Below, one piece after another: positions 17,031-27,200 of a stretch of DNA of 64,000 nucleotides (position 1 is its first letter; each line of letters begins with the position of its first letter). The stretch is from CBIHON01 sp966211965 (GTDB lineage Bacteria > Pseudomonadota > Gammaproteobacteria > Burkholderiales > Burkholderiaceae_D). Where the stretch lies: assembly GCA_966211965.1 (NCBI GenBank), contig CBIHON010000012.1, positions 62,001 through 126,000 of the forward strand, given 5' to 3'. The position numbers were made by a program, and so were the translations under genes. The notes beneath the pieces are model-generated. The model saw only the letters and a program-made list of their open reading frames with translations, was not told the DNA's origin and made no database searches.

Positions 17031-19862
17031 CTAGATAAATGTAAAAGCAGCCGATTGGCCGGTTTGAACCGCGCTGGCGAGATTGTTCTCTTCATGCTTG
17101 AACAGGTATTGCGCCAGCAGCCCGGACGGTGCGCCGCTCTTTTCCGGTTTAAACAGCGACACATTGCCGAATACCAGGAAGCTGTCTTTAGCCCGGGATA
17201 CCGCGACGTTCATCATGTTGCGGCCATTGTCGAAGAACATGCCGTGCCGGTGATCCTCGCCATAGGTCGGGGAAAAGAGCACAATTTCGCGCTCCGCGCC
17301 TTGCAGGCGATGCACGGTGCCTACGGTGATCGCGCAACCCTTTTTCTTCGTGTCGGGCATTTTCTTTTTGATGAGACTGGCAATCAGATATGCCTGGGGT
17401 GAGAAGGGCGTCACGACGCCGACGATCTTGCTGATATGCTGCGGCAAACCTGTTTTCGGGTCAGGGTAGTGATCCTGGAGAAGCTCCCGGTTTTGCACAA
17501 TCCAGTCGACGATCGCCCGGGCTTCGGCCATATTCTTGCGGCTGCCTCCCACTTTTTGGTCTCTGCTGGCAATCGCAAAATATCCGAACGCCGGGAGAAT
17601 TCTTTTTTCGGGCGGTATCGATTTGCGTACCGGATCCAGCCGCCCACCATAGACAAGCTTATTGCAATAGTCGATCAGTTCGGGCACGCAGCGGCGGTGT
17701 TCGACCAGCATGAGGCCGCGGATATCCGGGTATTTCTGCAGACGACAGGCACGTGCGCTCATTTGCATCAGATTGCCCTTGGCGGCCGTATAGCCATCTT
17801 GTTCCATCTTCAAATAACGCGGATCATCCCATTTTTCGATCAGGCTGAATTTCGCCGCATTGGCGCGATCGATACCTTCCGCCACATTCCAGATCGGTTC
17901 GATCTGGTAAATATCGCCGACGACAACGGCACGCCTGGCAAGCGCGAAGGCTGGTGCACCGATTTCCGGGGATACTTGGCCGGCTTCATCGACGATCAAG
18001 AGGTCGATCTTGTTCCATAGCGGGATCGGCTGATCTCCCATCCATCCGCAAAAATACGCTGGCGCCATGTAGAAGTTGGACACCATGCAGGGCGCGAGTT
18101 TGGCGAAGCGACGCAGCATCGTTTCCAGCTTTTGCGGCGCCTTCGAATCCTTGCCGCCGTCGCGGAACCGGGCTTCCATTTCGATTAGCCAGCAGCCCGA
18201 CCAATACCAGTCCGCGAATTGGAACATGGGTGCCCTGACGTGAATATCGAGCTTGTCATTCAGGTCGTGCAAGGAAACGTCGACCCATTCCGCGAACTTG
18301 TCCGTCAAGAGCGCCTGCCAATTGTCCATGAGCGACTCGGCTTCGCGCATCCGGCCTGTGCTCTGTGCTTTTTGCGCGCGCGCTTCGTCGCGGCGTTCGG
18401 TCGCCGCGTCTTCCGTCTTTTGCACATCGGCGACAATGGCGCGTGTGCGCAGCTTTTCCTGCCTGATCAACCTGGCGAAGTGGTCTTCTACACCGTCATC
18501 GCGATGCTGCAATGTGCTGGTGAGCGGATTGGAGAGCAAAAATTTCCGATCATGCGCATTGCGCCAGCGTTTGAGCGGAGGAATGATGGCCAACAGATCC
18601 AGCAACAATGAGCGCAATGAAGCCAGATACGTATTCCATGCCAGTTCAGCATCCTTGATCTCCTGCAGCTTGCGCTCATGCTGCGTTTGCTCGCTGGCCT
18701 TCTGCGTTGCGCAATCCTGAAGGATGCATTCGGCTTGCGCGATTTCCTTTTCCGCCGCGCTGATTTAACGCTCGTGCGCGGTTTCATTGCCCAACTTGGC
18801 AAAACTGTCCAGCACGTTTTCCACCGCTTTGACGTTGGTGGATGTCGCCGCAATGATGGGGCAGGGCTGATCGTTGATCGCGGCCATGACCCATTCCAGC
18901 GCAACCACGCTTTGCAGGAGCGTCGTTTTGCCGGTGCCTGGCGGGCCGTTGACGGCCAGGACTTCGCCGTCTTTCAGACCGAGCATTTCCACCATTGCCT
19001 CATGCTGCGACGCCGACAGCGGATATTTCCGGTGGATGTGGCCGACGATTTTCTTGAAGCGGGGCGCCGATTGCGCGAGCGGCATCGGCGGCTGCGTCCG
19101 GCGATCCGGCATGTGGGCCAGCGCTTCGAGCAGCGGCGTTGCCGTCTGCGTCTCGGCCAGCAGATCGTAGAGCCGAATAATGTGCCGGGCAATGATCGGC
19201 GGTTCGTAGGGAATGCCGAACCAGCCGTCGATGACGGCGTGGTCTTCAATGTCCAGCGGCGGCAGCGCGGGCGCTTCGTCGTCGGAATCGCGTGTCAGCA
19301 GCGCCAACCGGCATCCGGTGACTTGCGCAAACAGTTCCTCGGCGATCGCCATAGTGTCGGACAAGATGTCGGGTTTGCTGGTGAGTTCCGTCAAGTACTT
19401 GTCGAGGTCGGCCAGGAGTCCAACCGTGACAAATTTGTGGCTTGGTTCAAGCAGTTTGCGCTGTATCCATGGCAGACGTTCCGTATCCGCCAGCAGCACC
19501 CCTTCCGGCGTGAGCATGCAGGGAATACATAAAGGAGCAAGGCTGTCTTTCGAATCCGCTCCGCGACGTTTGATTCCGTGTACGCTTTCTGGAACCAGCA
19601 GCGCCGGGATCAACAACAGTGGAATCGGCTTGCGTACATCGTCGTCTTCCACCTTGTTCATTTTGCTGGCTGAAAAAGTCGATTCGATCCAGTTGTCCGG
19701 CGCTTCCGTGACCCGCCACATGCCGTTCTCGTTTTGGCCGATCCGGATGGGTTCGCAATCCCCGGGGATTGTCGGATGAGAAAGACAGCTATCCACGAGT
19801 GCTGCGCGCCAATAGGCAAGCAGCGCCAGCGTGGTATTGGAGATTTGCTTTTGTTGCGCCAT
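17031..19862 (-). pseudogene. Superfamily I (UPF1/DNA2-like) helicase interrupted by one in-frame stop
   Basis: A single frame runs for 943 codons but is broken by TAA at 18765-18767. The 365-residue upstream part ends with Walker A (NGPPGTGKTTLLQSVV) and ATSTNVKAVENVLDSFAK. After the stop a coiled coil continues in the same frame, followed by motif II (IVDEAGQVSPE), the motif III region (VVVGDIYQIEPIW), EHRRCVPELIDYCN, and motifs V/VI (GTVHRLQGAEREIV, NVAVSRAKDSFLVFGN). The helicase core is therefore split between its two RecA-like halves. Both parts keep clean reading, so the lesion is recent, or it is a sequencing error. The role is unknown; such large helicases are common in islands and defence loci. 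Confidence 0.85.
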
Positions 19863-20028
19863 TTTTCCCTATTGCAAGAACAGTTAGGTTGGCACAGAGC
19901 ATACCAGAGCATATTGTTGTTTTACGATAGGGGAAAGCCACGCAAAAGAGCCGAACGAATGCTTGCAAATCGGTGAATCGGCTGATAATTTTTAAGCAAG
20001 GTAAGCGTGAAACTGCGGGCGATTTCAC

Positions 20029-20220
20029 ATGAAGAAACTACCTCTTTGGGTCGGAATGGCGGTCGGCGCACTCATCGGCCTGTTCACGACAATCCCCGAT
20101 AGGTTGGGCGTAGAGATCGGGATGATGCTGATCGGCGCACTCGTCGGCGTGGCCATAGGGGGAGCGATTGCACAGATTGGTAAGAAGGGGCGGGTGCTTA
20201 AATCCGACGATAATTTGTAG
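20029..20220 (+). CDS. Small glycine-zipper membrane protein
   Basis: A 63-residue protein with two hydrophobic, Gly-rich helices (LWVGMAVGALIGLFTTI and IGMMLIGALVGVAIGGAIAQ) spaced by a short charged turn and ending with a basic tail. The GxxxG-type patterns are typical of small helical-hairpin membrane proteins. I do not recognise the family. It is divergent from the helicase gene, at the start of the metal-resistance part of the island. Confidence 0.6.
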   Translation: MKKLPLWVGMAVGALIGLFTTIPDRLGVEIGMMLIGALVGVAIGGAIAQIGKKGRVLKSDDNL

Positions 20221-20276
20221 TAAACGGTATCCGATCTCTCGGACATTGTCCGGTGAAGTCGCAACTCGGCATCAAC

Positions 20277-20432
20277 TGCGATGCCGCCGACAATATCGAA
20301 CAGGTGCTGATAGGTGGCAAGCGGCTTGACGTTTTCCAGCCAGCCGATGGCCGACGCACCCAATACAATCGGAACGGCGTGGCCAATGGCAAACGACAGT
20401 AAAACCAAGGCACCGAATAATGGCGATTCCAT
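20277..20432 (-). pseudogene. Remnant of a CcdA/DsbD-type transmembrane protein gene
   Basis: About 52 codons (ESPLFGALVLLSFAIGHAVP, GWLENVKPLATYQHLFDIVGG) look like the last two membrane helices of a cytochrome c biogenesis/thiol-disulfide interchange protein of the CcdA type, which is usually over 200 residues. Homology ends on both sides: downstream the frame runs into unrelated sequence antisense to the glycine-zipper gene, and nothing similar lies upstream. Such genes often accompany copper resistance clusters. The identification is by eye from a short segment. Confidence 0.5.
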
Positions 20433-20515
20433 GCCGGCAACGACACTGAAGCCCGAACTTCACCAAATTGTGCAGGCCTAATGAGAGTTATCAGCGCTGA
20501 AATCAATCGACTGCG

Positions 20516-20686
20516 ATGGAATCGACAATCTTTAAAACGGTCATTGTCATTTTGGCCGTCATCGGGCTCATTGCCATTGCCGGTGTACTGGGGGTGTGGG
20601 CAATGCACGGCGGCATGATGGGTTCAGGTGGGATGTTCCCGGGAATGGCGGCGATGTGCAGCACTATGATGGCGGCCCACCCATAA
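20516..20686 (+). CDS. 56-residue Met/His-rich membrane peptide
   Basis: A short ORF with ATG at 20516 encodes 56 residues: one hydrophobic helix (TVIVILAVIGLIAIAGVLGV, residues 8-27) and then a Met/Gly/His-rich tail (AMHGGMMGSGGMFPGMAAM) with one Cys and a final His. The Met and His residues could bind Cu(I) or Ag(I). It lies upstream of a CopL-like protein and cusCBA on the same strand. No family name can be given. The amino-acid pattern and context make it more likely real than chance. Confidence 0.6.
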   Translation: MESTIFKTVIVILAVIGLIAIAGVLGVWAMHGGMMGSGGMFPGMAAMCSTMMAAHP

Positions 20687-20853
20687 GAATACAGTTGTAG
20701 TGCAAATCGTGAAGGTTTATAGGGGATGGTCTCTTTCTTTTAGGCTTTTGTAAGATTTCCGCGTTGTCTACGACAGAACTGGAAGTTTCCCGCTTGCTTG
20801 ACAATAGATCGGATGGCTGCGTACCATAAATTAAATCAAAGATTACCCGCGTC

Positions 20854-21249
20854 ATGACATTGACCCGTCCATCCCGCTTCGTTGCCGCGCTAATCGCGCT
20901 CTTCAGCGTACTGTTCATGCAGTTCGCTGTGGCAGCGTATGCGTGTCCGGGGATGAGTCACGCTGGCGCCGCGATGACGGCAAACCTTGATCGCCAGGCT
21001 ATGTCCGGCTGCGAAGGCATGGACATGGAGCAACCCAATCTCTGCCATGCGTACGGCCAAGCCGGGGATCAATCTCTCGACAAGCCCCAGCCGCCGCATG
21101 TCGCGCCATTCGTACCCGTCCAATTGATGCTGGCATGGAGTGCCGGTGATGTTGTTTATCCGACGATTGCTGCAGAACCAGAATCCTTCCTGTTGAAGTG
21201 GGCTGCTGCGCCGCCGATCTCCATCCGTAACTGCTGTTTCCGCATTTAA
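20854..21249 (+). CDS. Secreted Cys/His/Met-containing protein of the copper locus (CopL-like)
   Basis: A 131-residue protein with a signal peptide (SRFVAALIALFSVLFMQFAV, cleavage near AYA-C at about residue 31). A mature part follows with potential metal ligands (CPGMSHAGAAM, CEGMDMEQPNLCHAYG) and a Cys-Cys pair near the C-terminus. Proteins of this size and character commonly precede cusC-type genes in betaproteobacterial copper clusters. The exact family is uncertain. It lies 75 bp before the cusC start, probably in the same transcript. Confidence 0.65.
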   Translation: MTLTRPSRFVAALIALFSVLFMQFAVAAYACPGMSHAGAAMTANLDRQAMSGCEGMDMEQPNLCHAYGQAGDQSLDKPQPPHVAPFVPVQLMLAWSAGDVVYPTIAAEPESFLLKWAAAPPISIRNCCFRI

Positions 21250-21324
21250 CCTCCCCGCTCGCCTAGTTCTCCGCCGTCACGCGTCATGCGTGCACGGTGT
21301 TGTTCATTGCTATCTGGAGGTTTC

Positions 21325-22662
21325 ATGTCATTCCTATTTATCGTTCCCATTCGGGGGCGTCATGCGGTTCTCAGTGTTTTTCCGGGAATCGTTCTCGCCG
21401 CCTTAGTCGGCGCTTTTTCCAGCGACGCCGTTGCCGCCGACGTACCGTTGACGCTGGCTGAAGCTCAGCGTCTTGCCGTTCAGCGCTCGCGCCAATTATC
21501 CGCAAAGGACCATGCCGTCGCCGCCTCGCGCGAAATGGCGGTCGCTGCGGGTCAACTGCCGGATCCGGTCTTGAAGGTCGGCCTCGACAATCTGCCGGTG
21601 CAAGGACCGGACCGCTTCAGCACCACGCGCGACTTCATGACAATGCGCCGGATTGGCGTCATGCAAGAACTTACCCGGGCAGACAAACGGCAGTCGCGGG
21701 CCGAACGTTTCGAGCGCGAAGCGGAAAAGTCGGTGGCAGAGAAAGTGGCTTCCGTTGCCGCGATTCAGCGTGACACGGCGCTGGCCTGGTTCGCCCTGTA
21801 TTACGCACAAGCGATGACGGCGGTGATTGCCGAGCAAGGCGCGCAGGGGAAGCTGGAAGTGCAAGCCGCCGAAGGCGCGTATCGCGCGGGTCGCGGCAGC
21901 CAAGCCGATGTCTTTGCCGCCCGCAGCGCATTGGCTGAATTCGACGACCGCGCCAGCGAAAGTCGCCGTCGTATCCGCAATGCCAGGACCATGCTGGCGC
22001 GCTGGATCGGCGATGCCGCGCAATTGCCGCTGGCCGGTAAGCCTGCTGCCGATACGATTCGGCTGGATGCGGCGGCGCTCGATACGCAGCTTGCGCATCA
22101 CCCGCAAATTGCCGTATTGACCAGGCAGGAAGAAATCGCCGTGGCCGAAGCGAAACTCGCGCAAGCCAACAAGAAAGCCGACTGGAGCGTCGAGCTGATG
22201 TACAGCCAGCGCGGTTCCGCGTACGACAACATGGTGTCGGTCGGCGTATCGATTCCATTGCAATGGGGCCAAAAGAATCACCAGGACCGGGAACTGGCGT
22301 CCAGGCTGGCGATGGTGGAACAGGCGAAGGCGGAACGGGAAGACATGCTGCGCGCGCATGTCGCCGAGACCCGCGCGATGATCAACGATTGGGAAAACAG
22401 CCGCGAGCGGCTTACGCGTTACGGGCGGGAACTGATTCCGCTGGCGAACCAGCGCACGCTGGCGGCTATCGCCGCTTATCGCGGCGGCAAGGCCGGTCTG
22501 ATGGACGTGCTGGCGGCGCGCCGCAGTGAAATCGACGTCCGGCTCCAGGCTTTGCAACTGGAATCCGATACGGCCCGCCTGTGGGCGCAACTCAATTTTC
22601 TCTTTCCAGACGAGGGCATGGCTGCCCATGCAACCGCGGCCGTGGACAAGGAATCGCAATGA
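21325..22662 (+). CDS. cusC: Heavy-metal efflux outer membrane factor (CusC/TolC family)
   Basis: This is the outer-membrane channel of a tripartite Cu(I)/Ag(I) exporter. The 445-residue product has an N-terminal signal sequence (RHAVLSVFPGIVLAALVGAF, cleavage near VAA-D). Two TolC-type helical repeats follow (LTLAEAQRLAVQRSRQLSAK, EGAYRAGRGSQADVFAARSA and the second-repeat counterpart ERLTRYGRELIPLANQRTLA, GGKAGLMDVLAARR). I chose the ATG at 21325, directly after GGAGG, rather than an in-frame codon at 21286. Its stop overlaps the cusB ATG by 4 bp (ATGA). Confidence 0.92.
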   Translation: MSFLFIVPIRGRHAVLSVFPGIVLAALVGAFSSDAVAADVPLTLAEAQRLAVQRSRQLSAKDHAVAASREMAVAAGQLPDPVLKVGLDNLPVQGPDRFSTTRDFMTMRRIGVMQELTRADKRQSRAERFEREAEKSVAEKVASVAAIQRDTALAWFALYYAQAMTAVIAEQGAQGKLEVQAAEGAYRAGRGSQADVFAARSALAEFDDRASESRRRIRNARTMLARWIGDAAQLPLAGKPAADTIRLDAAALDTQLAHHPQIAVLTRQEEIAVAEAKLAQANKKADWSVELMYSQRGSAYDNMVSVGVSIPLQWGQKNHQDRELASRLAMVEQAKAEREDMLRAHVAETRAMINDWENSRERLTRYGRELIPLANQRTLAAIAAYRGGKAGLMDVLAARRSEIDVRLQALQLESDTARLWAQLNFLFPDEGMAAHATAAVDKESQ

Positions 22663-24209
22663 ACAACAGGAAAATTATTCTCGCGCTCGTTGCTGCGGGC
22701 GGGCTCGGTGGCGGCGGTTACGGCCTGTATTGGTTCGGGATGAACCAAGGCATGAAGATGGCTGCGCCGGAAAACAACCAAGCTTCGGCCGGCACCGCAC
22801 AGAATGTCGGCTCTGTCGATCCCAATACCGGCAAAAAGGTACTTTATTGGCACGATCCAATGGTCCCCGGCCACAAGTTCGACAAGCCGGGTAAGTCGCC
22901 CTTCATGGACATGCAACTGGTGCCGGTTTACGCGGATGATGCCGATGACGAAGGCAAAGTCGCGATTAGCCCTCGCGTACAGCAGAATCTCGGCATTCGT
23001 ACCGCCGAAGTCGCCAAGGGCAATCTCGCGCCCGTCGTCGAAGCGGTTGGCAGCGTTGCCTATAATGAGCGTGATGTGGCGCTGGTACAGGCACGCAGCA
23101 ATGGCTTCGTCGAACGGTTGTACGTACGTGCGCCGCTCGACCCGGTGAAGAAGGGACAGCCTCTGGCCGAACTGTATGTGCCCGACTGGGTCGCGGCGCA
23201 GGAAGAATACTTGACGGTCAAGCGCATGCAGGGTGCTGGCACGGAAGCATTGATCGATGCGGCACGGCAGCGCATGCGCCTGGCTGGCATGAGCGACGAG
23301 CAGATTCGCAAGGTTGAGTCCACGGGCAAGGTACAGGCACGCCTGACGATCGTTGCGCCAATCGGCGGCGTGGTGGCGGAGCTCGCGGCGCGCGAAGGCA
23401 TGACGGTCATGGCGGGGGCGCCATTGTTCCGCATTAACGGGCTGGGCACCATTTGGGTCAATGCCGACGTGCCCGAGAATCTGTCCGCGCAGGTACGTCC
23501 AGGCAATGCGGTCAAAGCGCGTACGCCCTCGCTGCCGGAAACGGTGTTCAAGGGCAAGGTCAGCGCGATCCTGCCTGAGGTGAACACGGCCACGCGCACA
23601 CTGAAAGCGCGCGTGGAACTGGCCAATCCCGGCGGCCGCCTGGTGCCCGGCATGTTCGCCACGGTCAACTTCACGCCCGCAGCGCGCAAGGAAGTGCTGA
23701 CGGTGCCGACCGAAGCGGTGATCCAGACCGGCAAGCGCAGCGTGGTGATGGTGGCGCAAGGCGACGGCAAGTTCATGCCGGTCGATGTGGAAATCGGTAT
23801 CGAGGCCAACGGCCAAACCGAGATCCGCAAGGGGCTGGAAGCGGGGCAGAAGGTGGTCGTGTCGGGACAGTTCCTGATCGATTCGGAAGCGAGCCTGAAA
23901 GGCACTGCCACCCGTATGAGCGACATGCCCATGCCGGATGCCGGCAAGGCGGCGGGGCCGACGCACCGAGGCACAGGCAAGGTGGAAAGCATCGGCAAGG
24001 ATGAAATCACGCTGTCGCACGGCCCGATCTCGAGTCTGCAATGGGGCGAGATGACGATGGGCTTCAAGCTGCCGGAAAGCGGCTTACCGCGCAATGTCGC
24101 GATCGGCGACACCGTCGTCTTCGACATCCGTCAGACCGCGGATGGCATGTTCCAGATCACTAGCATTGCGCCGACGGCCGAAGCGCCGAAGCAGGGGGCG
24201 GCCAAATGA
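22659..24209 (+). CDS. cusB: Periplasmic adaptor CusB with HMBD and C-terminal CusF domain
   Basis: The membrane-fusion subunit of the metal exporter, 516 residues. It has an N-terminal anchor (IILALVAAGGLGGGGYGLYW), then a heavy-metal-binding domain (YWHDPMVPGHKFDKPGKSPF with MDMQLVPVY). The lipoyl/hairpin and beta-barrel core follows (VVEAVGSVAYNERDV, LTIVAPIGGVV). The last roughly 75 residues form a fused CusF-like domain with the Cu(I)/Ag(I) site pattern H-W-M-M (SHGPISSLQWGEMTMGF). Substrate handover and export are thus on one chain. It overlaps cusC and cusA by 4 bp each. Confidence 0.94.
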   Translation: MNNRKIILALVAAGGLGGGGYGLYWFGMNQGMKMAAPENNQASAGTAQNVGSVDPNTGKKVLYWHDPMVPGHKFDKPGKSPFMDMQLVPVYADDADDEGKVAISPRVQQNLGIRTAEVAKGNLAPVVEAVGSVAYNERDVALVQARSNGFVERLYVRAPLDPVKKGQPLAELYVPDWVAAQEEYLTVKRMQGAGTEALIDAARQRMRLAGMSDEQIRKVESTGKVQARLTIVAPIGGVVAELAAREGMTVMAGAPLFRINGLGTIWVNADVPENLSAQVRPGNAVKARTPSLPETVFKGKVSAILPEVNTATRTLKARVELANPGGRLVPGMFATVNFTPAARKEVLTVPTEAVIQTGKRSVVMVAQGDGKFMPVDVEIGIEANGQTEIRKGLEAGQKVVVSGQFLIDSEASLKGTATRMSDMPMPDAGKAAGPTHRGTGKVESIGKDEITLSHGPISSLQWGEMTMGFKLPESGLPRNVAIGDTVVFDIRQTADGMFQITSIAPTAEAPKQGAAK

Positions 24210-27200
24210 TCGCCAAACTGATCCGCTGGTCGATCGCCAATCGCTTCCTGGTGTTGCTGGCGACAGTGATGATGACCGCTTGGGGCATCTGGTCGCTGAC
24301 GCGCACGCCGTTGGACGCGATTCCCGATCTGTCGGATGTGCAGGTGATCATCCGCACCACCTATCCGGGCCAGGCGCCGCAGATCGTCGAAAACCAGGTC
24401 ACCTATCCGCTCACCACCACCATGCTGTCGGTGCCCGGCGCGAAGACGGTGCGCGGGTATTCCTTCTTCGGCGATTCCTTCGTCTATATCCTGTTCGAGG
24501 ACGGTACCGACCCGTACTGGGCGCGGTCGCGTGTGCTGGAATACCTGAACCAGGTGCAGTCACGTCTGCCGACACAGGCAAAAACCGCGCTCGGGCCGGA
24601 CGCCACCGGCGTCGGCTGGGTGTATGAGTACGCGTTGGTCGACCGTAGCGGCAAGATGGACCTGTCGCAGTTGCGCGCGCTGCAGGACTGGTTTCTCAAG
24701 TACGAGTTGAAGGCGGTGCCGAACGTGTCCGAAGTCGCTAGCGTCGGCGGCATGGTGCGGCAATACCAGATCGTGCTCGATCCGGACCGGCTGCGCGCCT
24801 ATAACATCCCGCATCGCATGGTGATTGAAGCGGTGCAAAAGGCGAACCAGGAAACCGGCGGCTCGGTGCTGGAACTGGGTGAAGCGGAATACATGGTGCG
24901 TGCGTCCGGCTATCTTGCTTCGCTTGATGACTTCCGCAAGATTCCGCTGATGACGACCGAGGCCGGTGTATCGGTGCGGCTGGCTGATGTGGCGCGCATC
25001 CAGGTCGGGCCGGAAATGCGGCGCGGCATCGCCGAATTGAATGGGGAAGGGGAGGTCGCCGGCGGCGTGATCGTGATGCGTTCCGGGAAAAACGCACTGG
25101 AAACCATCGACGCCGTGAAAGCCAAACTAGAGGCGTTGAAAACCAGCCTGCCGGCGGGCGTCGAGATCAGCCCGACCTACGACCGATCGAGCCTGATCAA
25201 GCGCGCGGTCAGCAATCTGGAAGAAAAGCTGGTCGAGGAATTCATCGTCGTTGCGCTGGTCTGCGCGATCTTCCTGTTTCACATCCGTTCGGCGCTGGTG
25301 GCGATCGTGTCGCTGCCGCTGGGCATCCTGGCGTCCTACATCGTCATGTATTACCAGGGGGTGAATGCCAACATCATGTCGCTCGGCGGTATCGCGATTG
25401 CGATCGGCGCGATGGTCGATGCAGCCGTAGTGATGATCGAGAATGCGCACAAGCATATCGAGGCGTGGAACCATGCGCACCCCGGCGAGAAACTGAAAGG
25501 GGACGCGCATTGGCGTGTCATCGGGGATGCCGCGGCCGAGGTCGGGCCGGCACTGTTTTTCTCGTTGTTGATTATCGTCCTGTCGTTCATCCCGGTTTTC
25601 ACGCTGGAAGCACAGGAAGGACGCTTGTTTTCGCCGTTGGCTTTTACCAAGACATATGCGATGGCGGCGGCCGCCGGCTTGGCGGTCACACTGATTCCGG
25701 TGTTGATGGGGTACCTGATCAGGGGGCGCATTCCTGAGGAGCAGAAAAATCCGCTCAATCGCTTTTTGATCGCGTTATACCGGCCGTTGCTCGAAGTCGT
25801 GCTGCGCTTCCCAAAGACGACGCTGCTGGCCGCAGCGCTAATTGCGGTCGTGACCGTCTTGCCGGTTTCCCGTCTCGGCGGCGAGTTCATGCCGCCGCTG
25901 GATGAAGGCGATGTGCTGTACATGCCATCGGCACTGCCCGGCCTGTCGGCGGGCAAGGTGTCGGAACTGCTGCAGCAAACCGACCGCTTGATCAAGACCG
26001 TGCCGGAAGTGCACAGCGTGTTCGGCAAGGCAGGGCGCGGGGAAACCGCTACCGACCCGGCGCCGCTGGAGATGTTCGAGACGACGATCCAGTTCAAGCC
26101 GCGCGACCAGTGGCGGCCCGGCATGACGCCGGACAAGCTGGTGGAGGAGCTGGACCGCACCGTCAAGGTGCCGGGCCTGTCCAACATCTGGGTGCCGCCG
26201 ATCCGCAACCGGATCGACATGCTCGCTACCGGCATCAAGAGCCCGGTCGGCGTCAAGGTTGCCGGCATGAACCTGCAAGAGATCGACCGCATCACCGGCG
26301 AGATCGAGCGGGTGGTGAAGAAAGTGCCCGGAGTGTCCTCCGCACTAGCGGAACGGCTGACCGGCGGACGTTACGTCGACGTGAACATCGACCGCGATGT
26401 CGCCGCGCGTTACGGGCTCAATATCGCCGACGTGCAAAGCATCGTGTCGGCAGCCATCGGCGGCGACAATATCGGCGAAACAATTGAAGGCTTGCAGCGC
26501 TTTCCGATCAATGTGCGCTATCCGCGCGAAGTGCGGGATTCGGTCGAGAAGCTCCGCCAGTTGCCGGTGCTGACCGAGCGCGGCGCGCAAATCCGCCTTA
26601 CCGATGTGGCGGCGATTCGCATCAGTGACGGTCCGCCGATGTTGAGGAGCGAGAATGCGCGCTTGTCGGGCTGGGTGTATGTCGATATCCGCAGACGTGA
26701 CCTAAGTTCGGCTGTGCAGGAAATGCAGAAGATGGTCGCCAAGGACGTGAAGCTACCTGCTGGGTATTCCGTGTCCTGGTCAGGACAATTCGAGTACCTG
26801 GAGCGGGCCGGCGCCAAACTCAAGATCGTGGTGCCGGCAACACTGCTGATCATCTTCGTACTGCTTTACATGACATTCCAGCGCTTCGATGAAGCGGCGT
26901 TGATCATGGCGACACTGCCGTTCGCGCTTGCAGGCGGCATTTGGCTGTTGTGGTTCCTTGGGCACAACCTGTCGGTTGCCAGCGGCGTCGGCTTCATTGC
27001 GCTGGCTGGGGTATCGGCGGAGTTCGGCGTGATCATGCTGCTGTACCTGAAGCATGCATGGGAGGCGCGCTTGGCCGAAGGAAAGGCCAGTGAAGCAGAT
27101 TTGCTCGATGCGATCCGCGAAGGGGCGGTGTTACGGGTGCGGCCGAAGGCGATGACGGTGGCGGTGATTATTGCCGGCTTGGTGCCAATTATGATCGGCT

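Noticed and set aside
20664..20918. 84-codon minus-strand ORF between the Met/His peptide and the CopL-like gene
   Set aside because: Overlaps both better-supported genes and lacks features.
22476..24041. 521-codon ORF antisense to cusB
   Set aside because: Shadow of a GC-rich coding region, with His/Arg-rich sequence and no domain.
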